Source of the DNA: Clostridia bacterium
Lineage (GTDB): Bacteria; Bacillota; Clostridia; Christensenellales; CAG-138
Direction of reading: 5' to 3'
Assembly (NCBI GenBank): GCA_017524445.1
Contig: JAFXVP010000049.1
Span: 1-44,700 of the forward strand
DNA: 44,700 nt
Part shown: positions 10,128 to 17,610 of the stretch, in pieces
Numbering within the stretch: the first letter of the stretch is position 1
Layout: every line of letters starts with the position of its first letter
Made by a program: the position numbers and the translations under genes
Notes under the pieces: generated by a model
What the model was told of the DNA's origin: nothing
The model's database searches: none
The model's input: the letters and a program-made list of their open reading frames with translations, nothing else

Positions 10128-11126
10128 ATGGAACTTACCAAAATACGCCTTTTACGAATACTTGAAATTCTCCGCGAAACAGATGAAGATCATCCGTATA
10201 CCGCGCAGCAGTTGAAGGAAAAACTGATGCTTTACGGCATAGAAGCAGAGCGAAAAGCAATTTTAAGGGACGTTGCAGCGCTGCAGGAGTGTGGGTATGA
10301 GATTCTGCTCCATGCGGATAACAAGCGTGGGTATTATCTTGCCGTGCGCGAGTTTGAGGACTGGGAGCTGAAAGTCCTGATGGACGCTGCCGTCGGTGCA
10401 AATTTTCTGACCGAGGAGAACAGCAAAAAGCTTGCGCTGAAAATCTGCTCGCTTGCAAGCGCGGACGGACAGAAGACGCTGAAAGGCGCAACGCCGATCC
10501 TGTCCCAAGTGAAAAACGGAAATCCCACGACAAAGAACGCGATCGATCTGATCCTCTCGGCAATCCGCAGAAAAAGGATGGTTTCCTTTCAATATCTGTA
10601 TACCGATGAGAATCTGGAGAGGAAGCTCAGCTATGATGGTATGCGGTATTCGATCAGCCCCTACGCGCTGATATGGCGGCAGGATAAGTATTACCTGATC
10701 GGCAGCCACAAAAAGTATCGGACTTTGTCCTACTATCGGCTTGACCGAATCAAAAATGCGGAGATCACCGAAGAGCCGATTCTGCCCAAAGAAGAGATCC
10801 TCGGGCAGAACGCGGACTGGAAGCTGCGGGATTATATCAACCGGAATCTGTTCAACTATTCCGGAGAAGCAAGCTGTATCCAATTAGCTGTCGATCGCAA
10901 TTGCATGTGGGTCATCGAGGATGCGTTCGGAGAGCAATATGAAGTTGTTTCCGTGAACGAGACGAAAGCAATCGTAAGCGTAACGGTCAGCGATGGCTGG
11001 GGCCTGAACGCATGGCTGATTCAGAACGCTGAATGGATACAAATCCTCGAACCGCAGAATATTCGGGACGAGGTCGTTGCACAGATCGAGCGAATTCGGC
11101 AAAAATACGAACAACCATTAGCATAA
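10128..11126 (+). CDS. WYL-domain transcriptional regulator (YafY type)
   Basis: A 332-residue cytoplasmic regulator. Residues 1-65 are a DeoR-like winged helix (LLRILEILRETDEDHPYT, QLKEKL, AILRDVAALQECGY). Residues ~150-230 form the WYL domain, with FQYLY, ISPYALIWRQDKYYLIG and the YYRLDRIKNAEI segment that carries the ligand-facing arginines. The C-terminal WCX extension (about 250-330) has SVTVSDGWGLNAWLIQ. WYL regulators bind nucleic-acid or nucleotide ligands and often control defence or repair genes. TTGGAGGGA precedes the ATG. The likely divergent target gene is truncated at 9847-9944, while the nuclease-like gene downstream is convergent. Confidence 0.9.
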   Translation: MELTKIRLLRILEILRETDEDHPYTAQQLKEKLMLYGIEAERKAILRDVAALQECGYEILLHADNKRGYYLAVREFEDWELKVLMDAAVGANFLTEENSKKLALKICSLASADGQKTLKGATPILSQVKNGNPTTKNAIDLILSAIRRKRMVSFQYLYTDENLERKLSYDGMRYSISPYALIWRQDKYYLIGSHKKYRTLSYYRLDRIKNAEITEEPILPKEEILGQNADWKLRDYINRNLFNYSGEASCIQLAVDRNCMWVIEDAFGEQYEVVSVNETKAIVSVTVSDGWGLNAWLIQNAEWIQILEPQNIRDEVVAQIERIRQKYEQPLA

Positions 11127-11145
11127 TACGCGCGATTCGCGATTC

Positions 11146-12075
11146 TCAGCGCTCTGTCAATCTTTTGCCATAGGACATTAACTCCGCCAGATCGGAAAAT
11201 GTTTGAACTGCGTCCAGACATTCGCGGAGGTTGCTTTCCTGTGCAGAATAATCTTCCGTATACTTGATTTCCGGCACCTTGATGCTCAAAGCAACAGTCC
11301 TGTCAAAAGAAACAACTTCCACATTATTTATCCCTATCCTTGAGAGCAGTTTCTGGATATTCTCCAGATCTGATCTTGTCGCGCTCAAAAATGTAAAATC
11401 GACAACCGCTTTATTAGTTTTATGCATAATATACGACCCACCGAGTTTCGTGCCAAAGCGCTGCCAATAGCCGTTGGACGTAGTTTTTGTACGCATTTTT
11501 AGATCATGGAATTCTTTGTCCACAAATTTGTGGTACTGATTAAAGAATGAAATTGCCTTTTCATTCAAGATGACCTGCGACGTCTTAGCCGCCTGTTCGA
11601 TCGCCTGTTCGATTTGCTGACAGCGGAGACGGCTTAACGGATCGGTCAGTTTTACATAGTAGTCCCTGACGGATTCATAAGAAACATGGTACGGATACTT
11701 TTTTGCCTCACCGTTGCTTTCTCTGTACTTATCGGGACAGAAAATGAGTATAATAAATTCGTCGAAATCTTGTCCGACCTGCTTTTGCCCTCTGATTTCA
11801 TATCTTTCAAGCTGCCGAGGCTGGGCAGGCGCGCTGATCTTGTCCTCGATCAACAATCCGATTCGTTTTGTGCCGTCGGAAATCGCCACGGTTATATCGG
11901 ATTCTCCATCCTCATCCTGCCGAGACAACTCGACTTTCACAACCTGCATTCCGGCAAAAGGAAGCCCTGCTTTTTCCAAAACATAGGGGAGAAACGTCGG
12001 ATCGGCAGCAAACGTCTCCGCAAACAATACATCCATGTCCCTTTCGCGAATAGAAGCAAAATCACATTGAACCAT
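11146..12075 (-). CDS. PD-(D/E)XK nuclease-superfamily protein
   Basis: A 309-residue protein with a restriction-endonuclease-like core near the N-terminus: acidic helix start, then SDI (D60), the strand IGLLIEDKI with E77-x-K79, and the following QLERY helix. This is the D-(E/D)xK metal site of the PD-(D/E)XK superfamily. The C-terminal ~150 residues are of unknown function. The start is ATG 12075, six bases after GGAGG; an in-frame ATG at 12108 has no ribosome site and lies at the -10 box. The gene is A+T-richer than its surroundings and stands convergent to the WYL gene. A DNA defence or mobile-element origin is possible but not shown. Confidence 0.75.
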   Translation of the reverse strand: MVQCDFASIRERDMDVLFAETFAADPTFLPYVLEKAGLPFAGMQVVKVELSRQDEDGESDITVAISDGTKRIGLLIEDKISAPAQPRQLERYEIRGQKQVGQDFDEFIILIFCPDKYRESNGEAKKYPYHVSYESVRDYYVKLTDPLSRLRCQQIEQAIEQAAKTSQVILNEKAISFFNQYHKFVDKEFHDLKMRTKTTSNGYWQRFGTKLGGSYIMHKTNKAVVDFTFLSATRSDLENIQKLLSRIGINNVEVVSFDRTVALSIKVPEIKYTEDYSAQESNLRECLDAVQTFSDLAELMSYGKRLTER

Positions 12076-12108
12076 AGAAACCTCCGACAAATTTCGCTTG
12101 ATAAACAC

Positions 12109-12137
12109 ATCATAAACGTGTTAAAAACGCTTGTCAA
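12109..12137 (-). promoter_or_regulatory. promoter of the PD-(D/E)XK gene
   Basis: On the minus strand TTGACA (12137-12132), a 17-base spacer and TATGAT (12114-12109). This is the best-matching -35 box in the window. Confidence 0.65.
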
Positions 12138-12235
12138 TCGTTCGCGGCGAACCCATCCCAAATTTGTCCAAACAGAGGCGTTATTATAGATTTATCATGA
12201 AAACGGATTCAATTACAGGAGGAGATCACCATGCA

Positions 12236-12469
12236 ATGCGTAAGCTTAATGAACGCGAACATAGATTGCTTGACCTTGCAAAAGAAAGAATGGAGTATAA
12301 AGACCAGATACTCTTCATTGTTTTTGCAGCAATCAAATATGCGTTTGTCGAGGATTTGATCTTCTTCCTCGAAGACGAGCCGAACGCCGCATCGGAAGAC
12401 GTTATCGGCTATGTGATTGGTATGACGCATGAATGTCAGGCCGAAGCCGAGAAGAACAGCAATTCGTGA
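12236..12469 (+). CDS. small helical protein, domain copy A
   Basis: A 77-residue protein that I do not recognise as a named family. It has the same layout as the two following genes: a polar start (LNEREHRLLDLAKERME), a hydrophobic helix, then FFLEDEPNAASEDVIGYV, which aligns with the Pro-x5-Asp pattern of copies B, C1 and C2. The AGGAGGAG at 12217-12224 is 11 bases before this ATG but only six before an out-of-frame ATG at 12231 that would give a ~42-codon peptide. The homology decides for 12236; an ATG at 12197 has no ribosome site. The gene is A+T-rich relative to the window average. Confidence 0.65.
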   Translation: MRKLNEREHRLLDLAKERMEYKDQILFIVFAAIKYAFVEDLIFFLEDEPNAASEDVIGYVIGMTHECQAEAEKNSNS

Positions 12470-12516
12470 GGCGTGTGTATTACAGGCAGAAGACAAGCGA
12501 TGAAATCCGGTATTAG

Positions 12517-12750
12517 ATGATGAACGAAAAAGAAAGCAACATCCATAACAGCAGAAAGCGCCTCGCGGACCTTGTGCGAGGACGAATTGATAAGGATCTG
12601 GCGTTTGCTCTTTGCATCGGTTGCGAAGTGTACGGCGTGATCGACGAAGCGATAGAATATCTCGAAGCCCGTCCGGACTTTACAGAAGAAGACTTTGTTG
12701 AATTTGTGTATGCGGTCACTCCGGAAGAAGATCGATTAGACCGGAATTGA
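12517..12750 (+). CDS. small acidic helical protein, domain copy B
   Basis: A 77-residue acidic protein. The body RLADLVRGRIDKD, a central helix with two Cys, then EYLEARPDFTEEDFVEFV, are the same pattern as copies A and C. No enzyme motif, signal peptide or membrane helix is present. The start is one of two adjacent ATGs (12517, 12520) with a weak ribosome site. It lies 47 bases after copy A on the same strand. A role as a small binding, antitoxin or immunity-like protein is conceivable from size and charge, but nothing in the sequence proves it. Confidence 0.65.
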   Translation: MMNEKESNIHNSRKRLADLVRGRIDKDLAFALCIGCEVYGVIDEAIEYLEARPDFTEEDFVEFVYAVTPEEDRLDRN

Positions 12751-12782
12751 AGAAATGTAGACTGTGACAGCAGGAGGTGCTT

Positions 12783-13085
12783 ATGGAATACGTCAGACAC
12801 ATTTTCGGTCAGATCCTAGGCAGACAAAAATATGGATGGGCAGATCCCATAGACATATATTGCGGCGAAAAGGATGGGGTTGACCTTTGGGCGGAAGGTT
12901 ACCTTGATGAACCATACGAACGGTTCCATGGTTGGACGGAAGTTCGCTCCGAAGAAGAACGTGAAGCACTGAAAGAAGCCACAAAGGAAGCGCTCAGAAA
13001 GAGATACGGCGTTCCGTACAATAAGGAAGCGTATGATGCAGGCAAGCTTAAGCAGGATATGCCGCACGAGAAAGGATTAACATGA
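12783..13085 (+). CDS. hypothetical protein between the small-domain genes
   Basis: A 100-residue soluble protein with many aromatic and acidic residues in its first 55 positions (KYGWADPIDIYCGEKDG, WAEGYLDEPYERFHGWTEV) and a charged helix after that (EEEREALKEATKEALRKRY). I do not recognise the family. A strong AGGAGG at 12772-12777 fits the ATG at 12783; a GTG six bases earlier overlaps that site. The stop overlaps the ATG of the next gene (ATGA), so the two are translationally coupled and probably work together. Confidence 0.7.
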   Translation: MEYVRHIFGQILGRQKYGWADPIDIYCGEKDGVDLWAEGYLDEPYERFHGWTEVRSEEEREALKEATKEALRKRYGVPYNKEAYDAGKLKQDMPHEKGLT

Positions 13086-13516
13086 TCGACGGAAAGAAAA
13101 CAAACGAAGACCTGACACCGCAGGAGCAGCGTCTTGCAGATCTCCTGTTTACGATCAAAGACGATGAAGCGTTTGTCAATTCTCTTATGACATGGTGCGA
13201 TGAAGATGACGTAATAGAAGAGACGGCAGACTTCATCGAGGATAATCCCGGATGCACGGAAAGCGATATTCTCGGTTTTATTGCAAGTTTCGTAGAAATG
13301 GAATGCGTAGACGATGAAGCGCCAGCTGAAACAGCGGATGAGTTGAAAAACCTTCTGGAAAATGTCAGCGATTCATACTATGATTTTGTATTCGGTGTAT
13401 GCCATGCGGTCAAATGCAGAGCGGACGGTGCACAGCTGATGATCGATTACATCAAAGCGCATCCGGAAGCAAAGAGCGACGACATCATAGACTGGATGGA
13501 AGAATACGGTATGTAG
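13082..13516 (+). CDS. acidic protein with two copies of the small helical domain (C1, C2)
   Basis: A 144-residue, strongly acidic protein built as an internal duplication. The first half runs from RLADLLFTIKDDEAF to DFIEDNPGCTESDILGFI, and the second from NLLENVSDSYYDF to DYIKAHPEAKSDDIIDWM. Both halves align with the single-domain copies A and B, with the Pro, the Asp six residues later and the aromatic four after that kept in all four. A linker of about 20 residues rich in Glu/Ala/Asp separates them. The start ATG overlaps the previous stop. The function is unknown. Confidence 0.75.
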   Translation: MIDGKKTNEDLTPQEQRLADLLFTIKDDEAFVNSLMTWCDEDDVIEETADFIEDNPGCTESDILGFIASFVEMECVDDEAPAETADELKNLLENVSDSYYDFVFGVCHAVKCRADGAQLMIDYIKAHPEAKSDDIIDWMEEYGM

Positions 13517-13563
13517 ATTTGACCAATTCCCATAACAATCTGGCGAATGAAGCAAAGATCGCA

Positions 13564-13992
13564 TTATAACCGATCGTATCGAATGATCCTTTTGTGCTTC
13601 CTTTGCGCGTAGCAAAGCGACTTGTAAGCGCCGCCGAAGCTGTGTGTGACAAAAGCGATCACGACGTCGGATCGGTCGATCATGTATTTGTTCCGGCGTG
13701 ATATGACGTAACGCTTCGGCACGTTCTCAAGCGGCGGATAGGCCGTTTCATCGTAAGCGGAGACGTCATATTCACAGTCAAGATACGGCAGCACCAATAC
13801 AGAGCGGATCTCAAGATACCGCTCTTTTTGTTTTTGCACGACGGCCGCGGCGAGCGCGTCAAACTGTCCGCAACCGCCGAGATAAAAGCGGTCCGCACCC
13901 TCGCGGATCAACCCCTCGACGACTTCATTCAGCCAAGCGCTGACTGCCTCCGGATCGAAAACGTCCCTATGCCCGCAAAACGTAACGATCAA
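13564..13992 (-). CDS. SLOG-fold (YspA/YpsA-like) protein with TTG start
   Basis: A 142-residue Rossmann-like protein of the SLOG superfamily: CGHRD at the N-terminus, GGCGQFDALAAAVV as the Gly-rich nucleotide-binding loop, then SRRNKYMIDRSDVVIAFV as the second conserved strand. Relatives are thought to bind nucleotide-derived ligands; no partner enzyme is fused. The frame starts at a TTG (13990-13992) preceded by GAGGAAA at good distance, and no in-frame ATG lies near. It is divergent from the ribbon-helix-helix gene and shares a 110-bp control region with it that contains a palindrome. Confidence 0.8.
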   Translation of the reverse strand: MIVTFCGHRDVFDPEAVSAWLNEVVEGLIREGADRFYLGGCGQFDALAAAVVQKQKERYLEIRSVLVLPYLDCEYDVSAYDETAYPPLENVPKRYVISRRNKYMIDRSDVVIAFVTHSFGGAYKSLCYAQRKHKRIIRYDRL

Positions 13993-14012
13993 ATGCGTTT
14001 CCTCACATTCTG

Positions 14013-14031
14013 TAGATATACTGTATATCTA
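14013..14031. promoter_or_regulatory. 19-bp palindromic operator candidate
   Basis: TAGATATAC, one central base, GTATATCTA: 9-bp perfect arms. It lies between the divergent SLOG and ribbon-helix-helix genes. On the minus strand a TATAAT (14043-14038) with a poor -35 lies just upstream, so the palindrome covers the first transcribed bases of the SLOG mRNA. Ribbon-helix-helix proteins usually bind such short inverted repeats at their own promoters. Confidence 0.55.
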
Positions 14032-14102
14032 TTTCGGATATTATAACACATCATGGACATAAAATAAACACACCATACAGCCATCTGAAAGGAGATCAAA
14101 TC

Positions 14103-14303
14103 ATGGCCGTAAAGAGTGTGTCGATTCGTATTGAGGAGGAAATGCTGAAAAAGCTTGCTTATATCGCAGATTATGAGGGCCGTTCGGTGAACAGCCATAT
14201 CCTTGTGCTCGTTCGCAACGCGATCAAGGAGTTTGAGAACGAAAACGGCAGTATCGACGGCGACATCCGTCCCGATAAGAACGTGAAGCCGTCAAGACGG
14301 TAA
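14103..14303 (+). CDS. ribbon-helix-helix (Arc/MetJ-type) DNA-binding protein
   Basis: A 66-residue protein. The first strand VKSVSIRIEEEMLKKL, helix 1 and helix 2 (GRSVNSHILVLVRNAIKEF) form a standard ribbon-helix-helix dimerisation and DNA-binding unit; the tail is polar. An AAAGGAGAT site lies seven bases before the ATG. Such proteins are antitoxins or autoregulators; there is no toxin gene directly downstream, and the neighbour is the divergent SLOG gene. It most likely binds the palindrome at 14013-14031. Confidence 0.8.
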   Translation: MAVKSVSIRIEEEMLKKLAYIADYEGRSVNSHILVLVRNAIKEFENENGSIDGDIRPDKNVKPSRR

Positions 14304-14345
14304 AAGTCGTTGCATGGATGGTTTCGGCGGGAAATGAAAATTGCA

Positions 14346-14376
14346 AAAATGCCCGAAACGTGCATGCGTTTCGGGC
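14346..14376 (-). terminator. intrinsic terminator of the MATE gene
   Basis: A perfect 10-bp inverted repeat, GCCCGAAACG (14351-14360) and CGTTTCGGGC (14367-14376), with a 6-base loop. Read leftward it is followed by ATTTTT, and it lies 29 bases after the MATE stop codon. Confidence 0.75.
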
Positions 14377-14404
14377 GTTACTGTTTCAAACGGGATCAAG
14401 GCCG

Positions 14405-15823
14405 TCAGCTTTCTGCCGGCGGTTCCTCGTCCCGCACGATATTGACGACCCAGCGGTCGCTCCTTACCAGAATAAAGCCGATCACGCACTTGACGAGCTC
14501 GAGCGAGCTGCAGACGATAAACAGCGGCAGGATGGGAAGCTTGGTGAACCGGCTCAGCACGAACGCGACGGGGATGCACAGCGCCCATACGAAGCAGCTG
14601 TCGAACAGCATGGTGATCTTCGTCTGCCCGCCGGAGCGCAGCGTAAAATAGCAGGCGTGCGTGAACGCGTTGAACGGCATCATGCACGCGGAGACCCAAA
14701 GGAAGCGCGCCGCAAGCGTCTTCACCTCGTCCCCGGTGTTGTAGAGCCGCGGGATGAACGGCGCGGCGATCGAAAGCGCGGCGCCGAAGAACAGGCAGGT
14801 GCAGACCGAAAGCGCGATGATCTTACGGTCCGTGTCCTTCGCTTCCGCGAGCTTGTTCGCGCCGAGCAGGTTGCCGACGATGATGCCGATCGAGGAGCCG
14901 ATGGACATGAAGACGATGTTGAAGAGGTTCGATACCGTGCTCGAGATGTTCAGCGCCGCGACGGCGGAAATGCCGCGCGTCGAATAGCACTGCATCATGG
15001 TCGTCATGCCGAGCGACCAGAACATTTCGTTCAGAAGAAGCGGCGTGCCCTTTATCACGATCTGCTTTGCAAGTGCGCCGGGCACGTAAAACGAGCGATA
15101 GACGCCTTTGAAAAACGGAAAGCGCTGCGTATGCGTGTGCGCGTAGGTCACGATGATCGCAAGCTCCACGAAGCGCGAAATGACCGTCGCGATCGCCGCG
15201 CCGAGAACGCCCAAAGCGGGGAGACCGAGCTTTCCGAAGATCAGAAGATAATTGAGCACCAGATTGACGAGCACCGCGGACCCGCTGCCGACCATCGGCA
15301 CGAAGGTCTCGCCCGTTTCGCGCAGCGAAAAGGCGTAGCACATCGAGATCGCGATGGGAACGAGCCCGATCAGCATGATCAGAACGTATTTGCTGCCGTA
15401 TTCGAGCGTGGCGGCAAGATCGCCCTCCGCGCCGCTTTCGTGCAGAAACAGCGTGAGCAGCGGCCGGTGGAAAAAGCCGAGCACGACGAGCGCGGCGGCG
15501 CAGATGACGGCGCAGATCAATAGCTTGAAGCGAAGCACGTGCCGGACGCCGTCCGTGTCCTTCTTTCCGGCGAACTGCGCGCCGAAGATACTGGCCCCGG
15601 AGAGCCCGCCGAAGACGGTCAGGTTGAACACAAAGATGAGCTGATTCGCGATCGCGACGCCGCTCATCTGCTCGGTGCCGATCCTTCCGACCATCAGATT
15701 GTCCAGCACGTTCACGAACTGGCTGACGCCGTTCTGGATCACGACGGGAATGACGATCGCAAGGACCGCCTTATAAAACGCTTTATCGCCTATGTATTTC
15801 GAAAGAAAAGATCGCTGTTCCAT
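14405..15823 (-). CDS. MATE-family multidrug/Na+ antiporter
   Basis: A 472-residue integral membrane protein of the MATE family with twelve predicted helices in two similar halves. Each half begins with the family's Pro/Asn pattern (IVIPVVIQNGVSQFVNVLDN near the N-terminus, and IVIKGTPLLLNEMFWSLG at about 245). The GNLLGANKLAEAKDTDRK loop after helix 8 is typical. It would export cationic compounds using an ion gradient. The start at 15823 is chosen because the 40 codons upstream would cross the promoter region and are unlike the family. The ribosome site is weak. It is divergent from the alkylation-repair gene. Confidence 0.92.
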   Translation of the reverse strand: MEQRSFLSKYIGDKAFYKAVLAIVIPVVIQNGVSQFVNVLDNLMVGRIGTEQMSGVAIANQLIFVFNLTVFGGLSGASIFGAQFAGKKDTDGVRHVLRFKLLICAVICAAALVVLGFFHRPLLTLFLHESGAEGDLAATLEYGSKYVLIMLIGLVPIAISMCYAFSLRETGETFVPMVGSGSAVLVNLVLNYLLIFGKLGLPALGVLGAAIATVISRFVELAIIVTYAHTHTQRFPFFKGVYRSFYVPGALAKQIVIKGTPLLLNEMFWSLGMTTMMQCYSTRGISAVAALNISSTVSNLFNIVFMSIGSSIGIIVGNLLGANKLAEAKDTDRKIIALSVCTCLFFGAALSIAAPFIPRLYNTGDEVKTLAARFLWVSACMMPFNAFTHACYFTLRSGGQTKITMLFDSCFVWALCIPVAFVLSRFTKLPILPLFIVCSSLELVKCVIGFILVRSDRWVVNIVRDEEPPAES

Positions 15824-15898
15824 TGCCTGCCGTTTCCGCCTTTTTGACAGTATAGCATGCCGGTTCAAAAAAGGGAAGCCGAAAACGCGCGATCCGGC

Positions 15899-15927
15899 TT
15901 GCGGGACCGGACGAAAAACGATATAAT
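15899..15927 (+). promoter_or_regulatory. promoter of the AlkD-like operon
   Basis: TTGCGG at 15899-15904, a 17-base spacer and a consensus TATAAT at 15922-15927, 30 bases before the start codon at 15957. Confidence 0.7.
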
Positions 15928-15956
15928 CAAAGCCGGGAAACATGCGGAGGTGCGAT

Positions 15957-16628
15957 ATGACGCTTTACGAACGGCTCATGGAAGTCAGAGACGAAGAATA
16001 CCGGACGTTTCAGATGAATCTGGTCCCCAACGTCCCGCCCGAAACGATCATCGGCGTGCGCACGCCCGCCATGCGCGCGATCGCAAAGGAACTGAGCAAG
16101 AGCCCGGCCCGCGACGCGTTTCTTTCGACCCTGCCGCATCCGTATTACGAGGAAAACCTGATCCACTTCTTCGTGCTCGCGGAGATCAAAGACTTCGACG
16201 AATGTGTGCGGCGCGTGGAGGCGTTTCTGCCGTACGTCGACTGCTGGCCGGTTTCCGATCAGGCGACGCCGAAGGCGTTCCGCAAGAACCGACAGAAGCT
16301 TTTGCCCTATATCAAAAAATGGATCGCGTCGGAGCACGTCTATACGGCGCGGTTCGGGCTGCGCATGCTGATGAACGAATTCCTCGACGACGATTTCAAG
16401 CCGGAATACCTTGCGCTTGCGGCGTCCGCAAAGGGCGAAGACTACTATCTCAAAATGATGGTCGCGTGGTATTTCGCAACGGCTCTTGTAAAACAATACG
16501 ACGAAACGCTCCCCTACCTCGAGCAACGCCGTCTCGACCCGTGGGTGCACAAGAAAGCCATTCAAAAAGCGCTCGAAAGCTTCCGCGTCACCCCCGCGCA
16601 CAAGGAATATCTGAAATCACTGCGATAA
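15957..16628 (+). CDS. DNA alkylation repair protein (AlkD-like, HEAT-repeat fold)
   Basis: A 223-residue, mostly helical protein of the DNA-alkylation-repair family: RTPAMRAIAKEL near the N-terminus, PYYEENLIHFFVLAEI, then the VDCWPVSDQATPKAF motif, TARFGLRMLMNEFL and the YYLKMMVAWYFATAL helix. Family members remove 3- and 7-alkylpurines or bind damaged DNA. GGAGG precedes the ATG at 15957; an ATG at 15942 overlaps the ribosome site. It heads a run of rightward genes that continues to about 20 kb with short gaps. Confidence 0.9.
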   Translation: MTLYERLMEVRDEEYRTFQMNLVPNVPPETIIGVRTPAMRAIAKELSKSPARDAFLSTLPHPYYEENLIHFFVLAEIKDFDECVRRVEAFLPYVDCWPVSDQATPKAFRKNRQKLLPYIKKWIASEHVYTARFGLRMLMNEFLDDDFKPEYLALAASAKGEDYYLKMMVAWYFATALVKQYDETLPYLEQRRLDPWVHKKAIQKALESFRVTPAHKEYLKSLR

Positions 16629-16670
16629 GAATCAGTATCAAAAGCATCTTTTGCCGAAAGGAGCCGGACC

Positions 16671-17378
16671 ATGAGGATCGTTTTGCTGCACGGGCAGAAT
16701 CATAAGGGCAGCACGTACCACGTCGCGCACAGGATCGTCGACAAGATCGCGGGCGAAAAGGAGATCACGGAGTTCTTCTTTCCGAGGGATCTCAATCATT
16801 TCTGCGCGGGCTGCTACCGGTGCATCGAGGACGTAGCGGCGTGCCCGTTCTATGCGGAAAAGAAGGTCATTCTCGACGCGATCGACGCCGCCGATCTTCT
16901 CGTCGTGACCACGCCGACCTACTGCATGCACGTTTCCGCGCCGCTGAAAGCGTTCATCGATCTGACGTTCGATCTGTGGATGGCGCACCGGCCCATGGCG
17001 TCCATGTTCACAAAACGCGCGGTCATCGTGTCCACGGCGGCGGGCACGGGCACGCGGTCGGCGATCCGGGACGTGAAGGACGCGCTGTTCTATATGGGCG
17101 TTCCGGAAATCGTCCCGTACGGGATCTCCGTGCAGGCGATGAACTGGCAGCAGGTCCCCGCAAAAAAGAAAGCAAAGATCGAAAAGGACACGGATCGCAT
17201 CGCAAAGAAGCTTTCTTCCGGGAAAGCGCCTTCCGTCGGGATCAGAACGCGGTTCACATTCCGCATGATGGGCATGCTGCAGAAGAAGGGATGGAATTCT
17301 TCGCCGATTGAAACCGCGTACTGGAAGGAAAAGGGCTGGCTGGACGGCAAAAAGCCGTGGAAGGAGAGAACGACATGA
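16671..17378 (+). CDS. flavodoxin-like NAD(P)H-dependent oxidoreductase
   Basis: A 235-residue protein with a flavodoxin-like fold that would bind FMN: the N-terminal strand and loop RIVLLHGQNHKGSTYHVA, then CAGCYRCIE with C45, C48 and C51 as in the iron-sulfur-flavoprotein-like branch, then VTTPTYCMHVSAPLKAFIDL as the flavin loop. The last ~60 residues are a basic helical extension. GAAAGGAGC precedes the ATG. The stop overlaps the start of the small Cys-rich gene, so the two are likely partners. Confidence 0.85.
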   Translation: MRIVLLHGQNHKGSTYHVAHRIVDKIAGEKEITEFFFPRDLNHFCAGCYRCIEDVAACPFYAEKKVILDAIDAADLLVVTTPTYCMHVSAPLKAFIDLTFDLWMAHRPMASMFTKRAVIVSTAAGTGTRSAIRDVKDALFYMGVPEIVPYGISVQAMNWQQVPAKKKAKIEKDTDRIAKKLSSGKAPSVGIRTRFTFRMMGMLQKKGWNSSPIETAYWKEKGWLDGKKPWKERTT

Positions 17379-17590
17379 GATCGATCCTGATCAAGGACAC
17401 GACGCGCGAGGAGCGAGAAAAGATCGTCCGCGAAGCGCTTTTTAGCGGATGCGGATCGGAGTGCGAATTCTGCAGCGGCTGCGATAACCTGGGCGGCGGG
17501 CGGATCGACGAGCTGTATCAGCCGTATATCGACGGCGAACAGGAGATCGCCGAGATCAACGCGGCTTACCGCGCGCCGTTCGTGCGGTAA
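17375..17590 (+). CDS. small cysteine-rich protein coupled to the flavoprotein gene
   Basis: A 71-residue protein starting at the ATG that overlaps the previous stop (ATGA), with AAGGAG upstream. It has four close cysteines, C26-x3-C30-x2-C33-x2-C36, followed by NLGGGRIDELYQPYIDG. The spacing would suit an Fe-S cluster or a zinc site, which cannot be settled here. The coupling suggests that it hands electrons to, or is matured with, the flavodoxin-like protein. I do not know a named family. Confidence 0.7.
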   Translation: MRSILIKDTTREEREKIVREALFSGCGSECEFCSGCDNLGGGRIDELYQPYIDGEQEIAEINAAYRAPFVR

Positions 17591-17610
17591 AAAGACAACA
17601 GGAGGAAATT

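Noticed and set aside
14103..14303. A type II toxin-antitoxin pair led by the ribbon-helix-helix protein.
   Set aside because: The next gene on the same strand side is a convergent MATE exporter; no RelE-, MazF- or HicA-like toxin frame follows. The divergent SLOG protein is not a known toxin.
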